Notes under the pieces: model-generated
Told to the model about the DNA's origin: nothing
Database searches by the model: none
What the model saw: only the letters and a program-made list of their open reading frames with translations
NCBI RefSeq assembly: GCF_009362785.1
Contig: NZ_WHNQ01000015.1
Span: 110,769 to 174,768 of the forward strand
DNA length: 64,000 nucleotides
Source of the DNA: Paraburkholderia atlantica
GTDB lineage: Bacteria > Pseudomonadota > Gammaproteobacteria > Burkholderiales > Burkholderiaceae
Reading direction: 5' to 3'
Program-made: the position numbers and the translations under genes
In this document: positions 9,272-17,040 of the stretch, piece by piece
How the letters are laid out: each line of letters opens with the position of its first letter
How positions within the stretch are numbered: the stretch's first letter is position 1

Positions 9272-9289
9272 TGTTCCCATATAGAAACA
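9272..9289. promoter_or_regulatory. Candidate IclR operator 2
   Basis: T-GTTCC-CATATA-GAAAC-A has the same 5-6-5 layout as the site at 9169 with one mismatch. It ends 13 bp before the IclR start codon, a position suited to autorepression. Confidence 0.55.
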
Positions 9290-9302
9290 TGAATCCTATC
9301 TT

Positions 9303-10082
9303 ATGCGCGCAAACGAAATTGAGACGGCAAGCACGGTAAAGTCGGCTGACCGGACGCTTGATGTCCTGGAGCTTCTTGCCCAATGGGGCCGCGAGATGTC
9401 ACATGCGGAGATAGCAGAGGCGCTCAATATTCCAAAAAGTAGCTTAACGAAGCTCATCCGGAACCTCACGGACCGCGGCTATCTTCGTTTCGTGGCCGAG
9501 ACCAAGGGTTACCGGCTCGGAGACGCAATCGTCAAGCTGGCGCAGCAGTCGAACCAGGTGCGAAGCCTGATCGGATGTGCGGAGCCCGTGTTGCGTGACA
9601 TCACGCAACAAACGGCGGAGTCTTGCGCGCTCAACCAACTGAAAGGCAATGAGGTAGAAGTCGTTGCAACCGTCACCAGTCAACAACGACTCCAATCTCA
9701 CATGCGGCTTGGTGATCTTGCACCGCTTTATGCGGTGTCTGGAGGTAAGGCAATACTCGCTTACCTTCCTGACGTGATGCGCGAGGAGTACATTCGATCG
9801 GTGACATTCGAGCGCTTTACGAAAAACACCATAGCTACGAAGAAAGCCTTGCTTGCGACGCTCGAGGATGTACGCAAGAAAGGCTTCGCGACATCCATGG
9901 AAGAGTTCACGCCGGGCATCGTAGGGATTGGTGTGCCAATCCTGTCTGCCAGTGCCTTCCCACTCGGTTCGCTGAATCTTGCGATCCCCGCGGTACGTTA
10001 TTCGAGCGAATTCGGGGATCGCGCAGTGGCGATTCTGACTGCGTCGGCGGCGCGCATTCAGCGTCAGTACTTTGGGGGATGA
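9303..10082 (+). CDS. IclR family transcriptional regulator
   Basis: The protein has 259 residues: an N-terminal winged HTH (about residues 12-75, with ALNIPKSSLTKLIRNL as the recognition region) and a C-terminal IclR effector domain containing GGKAILAYLP and the late GVPIL segment. IclR proteins of this size (PcaR, PobR, PcaU types) control aromatic catabolism. It is divergent from the operon at 5085-9094 and convergent with the dioxygenase operon at 10088-13462. No strong Shine-Dalgarno precedes the ATG. The repeated GTTCC-N6-GRAAC sites around it are its likely targets. Confidence 0.92.
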   Translation: MRANEIETASTVKSADRTLDVLELLAQWGREMSHAEIAEALNIPKSSLTKLIRNLTDRGYLRFVAETKGYRLGDAIVKLAQQSNQVRSLIGCAEPVLRDITQQTAESCALNQLKGNEVEVVATVTSQQRLQSHMRLGDLAPLYAVSGGKAILAYLPDVMREEYIRSVTFERFTKNTIATKKALLATLEDVRKKGFATSMEEFTPGIVGIGVPILSASAFPLGSLNLAIPAVRYSSEFGDRAVAILTASAARIQRQYFGG

Positions 10083-10087
10083 CGCTT

Positions 10088-10885
10088 TCAGGCCAGAAAG
10101 CGTTGCATCCGCTCCATGATCGTGCGCGCCTGCCGATCGAAAGATTGACCTCGCAATTCGAGGGTGGGAGCTTCGACGGCAAGTGTCAGATCGGCGGGCA
10201 GTGCGCTCAGCAGTTCGCGCAACGGCAACTCGCCTTCGCCGGGCAGACGACGCGCGGTGCGCGCTTCGGTCCGCCGTTCGTCGACCGAAGTCGGCGATAC
10301 GCGGGGGCCGTCGCTAATCTGTATATATTCGATGAGGCGCGGTTCGATTGCGGTGATATCGTCGACGGTGGCGCCGGAGCGAAATACTTGCAGTGTGTCA
10401 ATCAGGATTCTCGCGTTGGGCTGGCGGCTTTCGCCGATCAGCGAGAGCGCGCTGTCTAGCGTGCCAATCGGGCAGTAGGTGATCAATTCAAGGCCGACTG
10501 TCATGTCAAAGCGAGCGGCGGCTTCGCACAGGGCGCAGAAGTTGTCGAGGAGGCGAGCCTGATCGTCATCGTAGCCGACTGCAAGCGCATGCCTCGCGCC
10601 CAGACGACGGCCTGCCTCGAGCGCCGGAAGCAGTTCGGCGATGCGTGTGCCGGCCTGCAACCAGATCGCTTCGATATCGAGCAGCCCCACACCAGTCGCT
10701 TCAATTCTTGCCGCGAGTTCACGAATGACAGCGGGATTGTGTGCTACGTCGACGATCGTGTCGGCGCTCGTGGGCGCGACGACGCGCAAGCCGTAATAGT
10801 CGAATCCGCCGGCAATGGCGGCATCGGCGAGTTGAAGAGGATGCGCATCGAGCATCGTCAGGTGATGAAGAGAAAGTCTGTGCAC
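10088..10885 (-). CDS. Xylose isomerase-like TIM barrel protein, second copy
   Basis: The protein has 265 residues and belongs to the same TIM-barrel superfamily as 8264-9094, but is only distantly similar. Metal-ligand regions are VGLELITY, ARILIDTLQ, YIQISDGP and LAVEAPT; RRLPGEGELPLREL is typical of sugar phosphate isomerase/epimerase proteins and of bacterial 3-dehydroshikimate dehydratases. It is the last gene of the operon with the dioxygenase, maleylacetate reductase and NTF2-like genes, 17 bp from the dioxygenase gene. A dehydratase or isomerase acting before ring cleavage is plausible but not proven. Confidence 0.84.
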   Translation of the reverse strand: MHRLSLHHLTMLDAHPLQLADAAIAGGFDYYGLRVVAPTSADTIVDVAHNPAVIRELAARIEATGVGLLDIEAIWLQAGTRIAELLPALEAGRRLGARHALAVGYDDDQARLLDNFCALCEAAARFDMTVGLELITYCPIGTLDSALSLIGESRQPNARILIDTLQVFRSGATVDDITAIEPRLIEYIQISDGPRVSPTSVDERRTEARTARRLPGEGELPLRELLSALPADLTLAVEAPTLELRGQSFDRQARTIMERMQRFLA

Positions 10886-10902
10886 GAGTCTCTCCGGCAG
10901 AT

Positions 10903-11769
10903 CTACGATTTACTGGAAAGCACGAATCGGTACGTGAGCAGCATTGTGTTCGGGGCGACTTCGTGGCCACCGGGGCTGACGTCTCCATCTATCTTCAGAA
11001 GTTTCGTTACGAGAGCGTCTTTGACGCCGAACACGACATCCGAATCCAGATACGGGTCGCCGTCGATGAAGACATGAGTCACGATGGTCTCGTAACCCGG
11101 TGCACTCAACTTGAAATGTACGTGCGCAGGCCGAAACGGATGACGTCCCTGTACGTCGAGCATCTTGCCGACCGGGCCATCGTCAGGAATAGGGTAGGCG
11201 GACGGCACGACGGATCGATACCAGAAGCGACCGTTTGCATCAGTACGAAAGCGAGCGCGCATGTCCAGCACAGACTTGCCGGTGACTCGCTGGACGTCAT
11301 ACACGCCGCTCCCGTCGGCATGCCACGTCTCGATCATCGCATTTGCGATGCCCTTGCCATGTGCATCTTCAATCGTGCCTTCGACGATTAGCGGTATTCC
11401 TCCGGGCTCGCTCGCGATGTTTGCGCCTTGCTCGAGATCGGCCGCCTCTTCTACGTAAAACGGACCGAGCACGGTGGTTTGTGTCGCCTCACCATCGAAG
11501 CGATGATTGATAGCATCGACAAGCATCGAGACGCCAAGCGTGTCCGACAACAGGATGAACTCCTGGCGCGTGTCCGAGCACATGTGTCCGGTGTCGGTGA
11601 GGAACGCAATGGCGCGGGACCATTCGGCTTCCGTCGGTTCTATTTCTTTCACGAAAGCATGCAGATGACGCACGAGCGCCTCGCTGATCTGGCGCGTGCG
11701 CGGCTCCGTGCAGCCAGTCAGTCTATCGAGCACAGCCTGTGTGATGTTGTCTTCGTTGAAGTTTCGCAT
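10903..11769 (-). CDS. Intradiol ring-cleavage dioxygenase, probably hydroxyquinol 1,2-dioxygenase
   Basis: The protein is about 288 residues: an N-terminal helical dimerisation domain (to about residue 95) and a catalytic beta-sandwich. The non-haem Fe(III) ligands are visible as one Tyr in GVYDVQ, one in PSAYPIPDDGP and two His in HPFRPAHVHF. The enzyme opens a 1,2-dihydroxylated ring between the hydroxyls. The partner maleylacetate reductase gene just upstream makes hydroxyquinol (1,2,4-trihydroxybenzene) the likely substrate, giving maleylacetate. Three ATGs are possible (11784, overlapping the upstream stop; 11778; 11769). I chose 11769, which has AGGA 8 nt before it. Confidence 0.9.
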   Translation of the reverse strand: MRNFNEDNITQAVLDRLTGCTEPRTRQISEALVRHLHAFVKEIEPTEAEWSRAIAFLTDTGHMCSDTRQEFILLSDTLGVSMLVDAINHRFDGEATQTTVLGPFYVEEAADLEQGANIASEPGGIPLIVEGTIEDAHGKGIANAMIETWHADGSGVYDVQRVTGKSVLDMRARFRTDANGRFWYRSVVPSAYPIPDDGPVGKMLDVQGRHPFRPAHVHFKLSAPGYETIVTHVFIDGDPYLDSDVVFGVKDALVTKLLKIDGDVSPGGHEVAPNTMLLTYRFVLSSKS

Positions 11770-11780
11770 AGGGGGCATCC

Positions 11781-12860
11781 TCATTCGATCGGCTGGGGCG
11801 GCAACCCTTTCCATGCCCGCCGAAGCATGCTTCTGAGCGCGGCAGCGTCGGGCGCTCGCGGGTTCGAGTAAATGTTCTGCATGATCAACTGCACGGCAAG
11901 ATCGATTCCCGTCTCGGGCATGCCAAGAGCCTCGAGGGAAACGGGCAAATCCAGATTGGTGGCCAGATCGTAAAGGCCGGTCCAGGCGTCGCGTGCCTTC
12001 AGCGCACGTGCGATTCGGGCCATTGAAGACGGCGTGGAAAAGGCGTTATAGGCGGTGACATGGGAAATCATCACCGCATGCGTCGGCGCATGCGCGAGGT
12101 CGAACGTTCCGCCGAGGACATGGCAAATCTTGTGATGCAAGCCCATCCCGACGGTTCCGAGACACGTCCCGCAAAGCCATGCGCCGTATTGAGCGACGCC
12201 TCGCGCCTGGATGGAATCGGGTGCTTGCACGATGTGCGGCAACGAGTTGGCCAGTGCCGCGATGCCTTCTTCGGCCATTAACGAGGTAATTGGATTCGCG
12301 TCCGCCGCGTACAGGGCTTCGACTGCATGTGCAATTGCATTGAGACCGCTGGCGCTGCTCAGGGCGACGGGTAGGCTAAGCGTCAGCTCGACATCGTAGA
12401 TGACGACTTCCGGCAGTACGTCGAGCGTGCGCTGAGTGTGCTTTTCCCCATCACGGGTCTCACCAATGATGGGGGTGACTTCGGAGCCGGCATAGGTCGT
12501 CGGTAGCACTATTTGCGGCAAACCAGTGCGCAATGCAATCGCCTTCGAGAGGCCGATGGACGAACCGCCGCCGATTGCAATCACGCAATCGATCCGCGAG
12601 TCTTGCACGACCTCGAGCGCTCGCTGCGTCACAGGCCACGGGGTGTGCATCGTGGCGTCGGCGAAGCGGCTGACTTGTTGAGCGTCGAATCGCCGCGCGA
12701 TGTCTTCGCCGAGCGCGGCCTGATCGCGCGTCGTGATGATCAAGGGGCGTGCACAGTTCAGCCTTCCGACTTCGGCGGCCACTTCCTCACGCTTTCCGGC
12801 TCCCATAATGACGCGAGCCGGGAGCGCGTTGTACGTGAAAGCGTCGAGCTGAGCACTCAT
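11781..12860 (-). CDS. Maleylacetate reductase (iron-containing alcohol dehydrogenase family)
   Basis: The protein is about 359 residues. It has the nucleotide motif GGGSSIGLSKAIAL, the maleylacetate reductase hallmark TTYAGSEVTPI followed by GETRDGEKHTQR, and the metal-region histidines in HHKICHVLGG and LAHAPTHAV. It should reduce maleylacetate to 3-oxoadipate with NAD(P)H. The ATG at 12860 overlaps the upstream stop (TAATG), so the two genes are translationally coupled. Together with the dioxygenase it forms the standard lower hydroxyquinol pathway. Confidence 0.92.
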   Translation of the reverse strand: MSAQLDAFTYNALPARVIMGAGKREEVAAEVGRLNCARPLIITTRDQAALGEDIARRFDAQQVSRFADATMHTPWPVTQRALEVVQDSRIDCVIAIGGGSSIGLSKAIALRTGLPQIVLPTTYAGSEVTPIIGETRDGEKHTQRTLDVLPEVVIYDVELTLSLPVALSSASGLNAIAHAVEALYAADANPITSLMAEEGIAALANSLPHIVQAPDSIQARGVAQYGAWLCGTCLGTVGMGLHHKICHVLGGTFDLAHAPTHAVMISHVTAYNAFSTPSSMARIARALKARDAWTGLYDLATNLDLPVSLEALGMPETGIDLAVQLIMQNIYSNPRAPDAAALRSMLRRAWKGLPPQPIE

Positions 12861-13462
12861 TACAGCCGTCCCGTTTCGAGCCATGCGCGGCCGCGCTCAT
12901 AAAGCGCTTCGACGGCGGGGCCGGTAAGTCCAGGCATGTCACGTTTGACGGCGTAGCCGATCTTCGTCTGGATATAGGCAAGATGGCGATACCCTTCGGG
13001 AAAGCGGCCGAGTATTTCAGGATCGAGATCTAGCTTCACCCCGGTTTCAACCGGGTCCAGACGGTCCTTTTCGTAAATCGGCTGACGCAAGCGCAGTAGC
13101 CACGCTCCGTCAACTTTTTCGTAGAAGTCGTAGAAGCGGCCGGTGCAGACGACATCGCAGAGGTGACCTTCTATGTTTCCGCGCTGCGAAATTGTCATTT
13201 TTGTCTGCGCAATTGCCCGGGTGCCAGCGAGGTCGATCGACGTCCCGCCAAGAAAATGCAGGATGCTCACCCCGCGCTCCCACCCCTCTTGCGTCACGCG
13301 GATGAATTCGGCGCCCGTGCCCTGAAACCAGGTTGCCATCATCACACCCTCCGGGTGCCAAAGCCTTGCAAAGCGATGCCAGTCTCCGGCATCGCGCCAG
13401 ATGGCCCAGTTTTCAATCGCTTCGCGAATGGCCAGGCGCTCAAGCATCAAATCGTTCATCAT
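12860..13462 (-). CDS. NTF2-fold (SnoaL-like) protein
   Basis: The protein is about 200 residues with the SnoaL/nuclear transport factor 2 pattern: an N-terminal helix with IREAIENWAIWRDAGDWHRFA, then RLWHPEG and later GRFYDFYEKVDGAWLL. The fold includes polyketide cyclases, steroid isomerases and scytalone dehydratase. It is the first gene of the rightmost catabolic operon and overlaps the maleylacetate reductase gene. A dehydratase or isomerase role on a ring intermediate is possible. The start is uncertain: GTG at 13477 or ATG at 13462/13459, none with a strong ribosome-binding site. Confidence 0.78.
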   Translation of the reverse strand: MMNDLMLERLAIREAIENWAIWRDAGDWHRFARLWHPEGVMMATWFQGTGAEFIRVTQEGWERGVSILHFLGGTSIDLAGTRAIAQTKMTISQRGNIEGHLCDVVCTGRFYDFYEKVDGAWLLRLRQPIYEKDRLDPVETGVKLDLDPEILGRFPEGYRHLAYIQTKIGYAVKRDMPGLTGPAVEALYERGRAWLETGRL

Positions 13463-13560
13463 GATTTCGGTGTTCACAAGTGGGAATGAGTTCGCATAGT
13501 GGTTTCTTTCGTCGATGGAGTCAAGGCTAATTTTTCGGGCCTTAGGGATAAACCCCTATT

Positions 13561-13578
13561 TGTTCCAGCATGGAAACT
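13561..13578. promoter_or_regulatory. Candidate IclR operator 3
   Basis: T-GTTCC-AGCATG-GAAAC-T has the same 5-6-5 dyad as the sites flanking the IclR gene. It lies between the NTF2-like gene and the Gfo/Idh gene, where it could control both directions. Confidence 0.5.
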
Positions 13579-13630
13579 CGGTGACAAAAAGCGTTGACTT
13601 TCGATGCAGCCGATTTCTACAATTTTGGAA

Positions 13631-13648
13631 AGTTCATGTATAGAAATT
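13631..13648. promoter_or_regulatory. Candidate IclR operator 4
   Basis: A-GTTCA-TGTATA-GAAAT-T fits the same layout with two mismatches, 36 bp before the Gfo/Idh start. A weaker fifth copy (TTTCATGTATGGTC) follows directly at about 13651-13666. Confidence 0.4.
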
Positions 13649-13683
13649 GGTTTTCATGTATGGTCTATAAAGAGGCGAGTCGA

Positions 13684-14758
13684 ATGCGGCAGGTCAATCT
13701 TGCGGTAGTCGGTGCGGGCGTCATCGGCAAACGTCACATCCGGGAGATCGCAAACAGCGATCAGTGCCGGCTCGCGGCCATTGTCGATCCGTCGACGGAA
13801 GCTGCGGCTTGTGCCGCCTCCTTCGGTGTGCCCCTTCGCAGGGACTATCGCGAACTGCTGGAGGAAGATCGCATCGACGACGGTCGTCGTGTGCACGCCA
13901 AATGGCACGCATGTAGAGATCGGTAGTGCTTGCATCAACCGGGGCATTCCAGTTCTAGTCGAAAAGCCTATCGCCGATGATCTGGCGCGCGCACGCGCTT
14001 TCGCCGACGCCTCACGCGTTGCGCGTGTCCCGGTGCTTGTCGGACATCATCGGCGGCACAACCCGGCGGTGCGCGCTGCAAAGAAAGCGATCGTCGAGGG
14101 GCGTATCGGCAACGTGGTGGCCGCCAACGTCATGTGCCTCGCTTATAAGCCTGAGGCCTATTTCTCGGAACCATGGCGCCGCCGCGCCGGCGGTGGTCCG
14201 ATCCTGATCAACATGATCCATGAGATCGATCTGATCAGGCATCTTTGCGGTGAGGTCGTTACCGTGCAGGCGGCCTCAACGAACCGGACCCGCGGGTACG
14301 AAGTCGAGGACTCTGCGGCGTGCACCCTGGAGCTCGAGAGCGGGACAGTCGTCAACATCAGCCTTTCCGATACCGCCGCGTCCCCTTGGAATTGGGATAC
14401 GGCTGCGGGGGAGGATCGGCAGCTCTTTGATTATCGGCCGGTGCCAACGCATTTCTTCGCAGGTACGGACGGTGCGCTTTCGTTGCCTGATTGTGCGCTC
14501 TGGTCATATGTCGGCGAAAAAGGCCGCGACCGTCCCATTCATGATCAGCGCATATCAATGGAAGAGGGGAATGTGTATGCAAACCAATTGCGCCATTTCG
14601 TCGACGTAGTTCGCGGCACGGCCGAGCCGCTTACCAGTGCGCAGGATGCCACGCAGACGCTTGCGGTGACTCTTGCGGTGATGGCGGCCGCGCAGACCGG
14701 GCAAAAGATTGATTTGCGCACCGATGCGCGGTTCAAAGCAGCAGGAGGCGCTACTTAG
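13684..14758 (+). pseudogene. Gfo/Idh/MocA family oxidoreductase with a single-base frameshift
   Basis: The N-terminal half (from ATG 13684) carries VVGAGVIGKRHIREI, the dinucleotide-binding motif, up to YRELLEEDRID. The sequence then shifts frame and resumes as VVVCTPNGTHVEIG, followed by VLVEKPIADDLARA (the EKP motif), HHRRHNPAV and the C-terminal domain with NMIHEIDLIRHLCGE. Removing one base near 13880 (GACGACGG to GACGCGG) restores a single frame of about 358 residues, the usual family length. Apart from this shift the gene is well preserved, so it is either a recent mutation or a sequencing error. Intact, it would be an NAD(P)-dependent dehydrogenase for a sugar, cyclitol or similar polyol. 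It diverges from the NTF2-like operon. Confidence 0.75.
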
Positions 14759-14946
14759 AACGGTTGGAAGCATGAAAGAGGTCGCTTTGAGCCCAATCGC
14801 GAGCGTACCAATTGATATTGCAATCGTCGCCGCATACCTCGGCTGTCGCCCTGGCGACAGGATGATGCTGCTGCTGCGAATTGCACGGTCCAGATAAAAG
14901 ACATATCACTGCGGTCGTGGAATGCGGCCGCGCCAAGGAGTAGACA

Positions 14947-15810
14947 ATGGTCGAAAGTTCGAAGCTGGCAGACGAAAAGCGCTTGCTTGACGCACCCGTT
15001 GATGCGTTGACGCGTCTCTTTTACATCTTGGGCTCTCCCATCGCACATGTCCGCGCGCCGGTGGTCTGGAGCACGCTGATGCGGCGGTATGGGGTGAACG
15101 CGCTGATGCTGCCTGCGGATGTGTCCGCTTCAAACTTCGATACGGTTATGAAAGGCTTGAAGCTCACCGAAAATGTCGACGGAGCGATCTTCACCATGCC
15201 GCACAAGGTCGCTGCGATGAATCACGCCGACGTTTTGACGGAGCGTGCGCGACGCGTCGGTTCTCTGAATCTTCTTCGCCGACGCGCCGACGGTGCCTGG
15301 GAGGGCGACAATGTCGATGGGGCCGGTTTTCTCGCGGGTTTGCGGGCGGATGGCGTTAGCCTGAACGGTGCCAACGTCTATCTGCATGGCTGCGGCGGCG
15401 TGGGCGGGTGCATTGGATGGACGCTCGCAATGGAAAATATCGCTAGCCTCACTGTCTATGATGTCGATGAACGCCGCGCGCGTGGTTTGGCGCGTTCCAT
15501 TGCAGCTGTATCCAGCGCGCGCGTGACATCCGGCTCGCCTTCGATGGCGGAAATCGATATCGCCATTAATGCGTCGCCCGTCGGTCTGGATGCCGGCGAT
15601 CCCTTGCCTTTCCCTGTCGAAGCTCTGCCAGGGCATGCAAGCGTTGCTGACGTCATCATGGAGCCTTCGATAACCGCGCTGCTCGGGGCCGCGCGTCGCC
15701 GCGGACTCCACGTTCATCAAGGACGAAATATGATGAACCACGCCATGCCGATAGCGGCGGATTTTTTCGGCTTGCCGGCGTCGTTCGACTGGAATGGAGA
15801 GACCCTGTAA
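14947..15810 (+). CDS. AroE-like (shikimate dehydrogenase family) protein lacking the carboxylate-binding serines
   Basis: The protein has 287 residues with the AroE fold: an N-terminal substrate domain with TMPHKVAA (the catalytic Lys), GDNVDGAGF (the NTDG-type Asp region) and HGCGGVGG for the nucleotide. In true shikimate dehydrogenase the N-terminal motif is PIxHSxSP, whose two serines bind the shikimate carboxylate; here it reads SPIAHVRAP, so both are lost (Val and Ala). The conserved Gln near the C-terminus is also replaced in GRNMMNHAM. It therefore probably reduces or oxidises a ring without a carboxylate, or an otherwise different hydroaromatic compound. It lies 188 bp after the Gfo/Idh gene on the same strand and probably belongs to the pathway. 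Confidence 0.85.
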   Translation: MVESSKLADEKRLLDAPVDALTRLFYILGSPIAHVRAPVVWSTLMRRYGVNALMLPADVSASNFDTVMKGLKLTENVDGAIFTMPHKVAAMNHADVLTERARRVGSLNLLRRRADGAWEGDNVDGAGFLAGLRADGVSLNGANVYLHGCGGVGGCIGWTLAMENIASLTVYDVDERRARGLARSIAAVSSARVTSGSPSMAEIDIAINASPVGLDAGDPLPFPVEALPGHASVADVIMEPSITALLGAARRRGLHVHQGRNMMNHAMPIAADFFGLPASFDWNGETL

Positions 15811-15990
15811 CGTGGTCTCGACGCTCAACGTCGGTGTATCCGCCACGGGCTGCAATCGAGTACATCAACCCAATGTCGCTCGCTCGGGTCGCAAGCATCA
15901 TTCCCGAGACCGTTGTAAGTCGATAGGCGCGCTGACGCTCAACTTGCCGCGAAGCGTCGACGCATCGCCAGCTACGTCGTCGCGCGCCGC
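15811..15990. other. Intergenic interval before a LysR relic
   Basis: No gene is recognised here. On the minus strand this stretch may hold further degraded downstream sequence of the LysR relic at 15991-16237, but no frame is convincing. Confidence 0.35.
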
Positions 15991-16237
15991 TTAGGTGGCA
16001 TGCGGAATTTCGCGAGCTGACTCGTAAAAGCGGCGCCCCGCTTCGGTCACGTTGAGCCGCCGCGTCATGCGCGCAAGCGGGCTCGCGCCAATTTCGACCT
16101 CGCGCCGCTGCATGTGCGTGCTTACCATGGTCTTGCCAAGCCGCAAGCGTTCGGCCGCCGCCGTCAACGATCCGGCCTCGACAGCTTCGACGAATACGGC
16201 CAGCCGTTTTCAGATTCACATTGCGTAGATCAGCCAT
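15991..16237 (-). pseudogene. Truncated, frameshifted LysR regulator (DNA-binding part only)
   Basis: From ATG 16237 the frame reads MADLRNVNLK, then one extra base near 16205 shifts it. In the other frame it continues LAVFVEAVEAGSLTAAAERL, GKTMVSTHMQRREVEIGASPL, RMTRRLNVTEAGRRFYESA and stops at 15991. These pieces are the LysR winged HTH and linker. The whole effector domain is missing, so the product would be non-functional. It is divergent from the glutathione transferase gene and was probably its regulator once. Confidence 0.7.
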
Positions 16238-16364
16238 GACATTGTCCACCTTCGAAGGACACTGAAATCATGATTGTCCGTCTTCCGCGGCCCGAACACG
16301 CGCGCTACGCTGTGATTCCTGTCGCCGTCGTGCAGCGAGTTTTTTCGAACCTGGACCTGATGCC

Positions 16365-17009
16365 ATGCCCATTGCCCCTAAGCCGACCCGGCCGATCCGC
16401 CTCTACACCACACCCTTATCCGGTCACGGCCACCGGGTTTGGCTGTTCCTCGAAATGCTGCAAATTCCTTACGAGACCGCGCTTGTCGATATGGCCGCGG
16501 GGGAGAACCGCAAACCAGAGTTTCTTGCGATCAGTCCGTTCGGGCAGGTGCCAGTCATCGCAGACGGCGAGGTCGTACTGTTCGATTCGAACGCGATTCT
16601 CGTCTATCTCGCGAAGCGCTACGGCGATACCACGTGGCTACCCGACGATCCGCTGGGTGCGGCGGCCGTGCAGCGCTGGCTGTCGCTCGCAGCGGGGCAG
16701 ATCGCTCACGGTCCGTGTTCCGCGCGACTTGTCACGGTGTTCGGAGCGCCTCTCGATCATCAGACGGCCAAAGCGATTGCCGTCAAGTTGTTCGATGTGA
16801 TCGAGCCGGAGTTCGCAGCGAAGGCTTTCGCGATCGGCGACCAGCCAACGATCGCAGACGTAGCGGCATACGCGTATATCGCGCATGCGCCGGAGGGCGG
16901 CGTCTCGCTCGAACCTTATCCGAATCTGCGCGCGTGGCTGCGCCGCGTCGAGGCGCTGCCGCATTTCGTGCCGATGCCGGCGACAAAGGCCGGATTGCTG
17001 GCTGAGTAG
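16365..17009 (+). CDS. Glutathione S-transferase family protein
   Basis: The protein has 214 residues. The N-terminal thioredoxin-like domain (about 10-88) has the YTTPLSGHGHRV region, the cis-proline FGQVPVI and the glutathione-binding DSNAILVYLA. An all-helical C-terminal domain has the capping-box-like GDQPTIADVAAYAYI. It conjugates or uses glutathione on a small electrophile; the substrate is unknown. It is followed 31 bp downstream by the large flavin/iron-sulfur reductase gene and the two probably share a transcript. Confidence 0.9.
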   Translation: MPIAPKPTRPIRLYTTPLSGHGHRVWLFLEMLQIPYETALVDMAAGENRKPEFLAISPFGQVPVIADGEVVLFDSNAILVYLAKRYGDTTWLPDDPLGAAAVQRWLSLAAGQIAHGPCSARLVTVFGAPLDHQTAKAIAVKLFDVIEPEFAAKAFAIGDQPTIADVAAYAYIAHAPEGGVSLEPYPNLRAWLRRVEALPHFVPMPATKAGLLAE

Positions 17010-17040
17010 GCGCGCTTACTTGTACGAGACCTAGACCACG

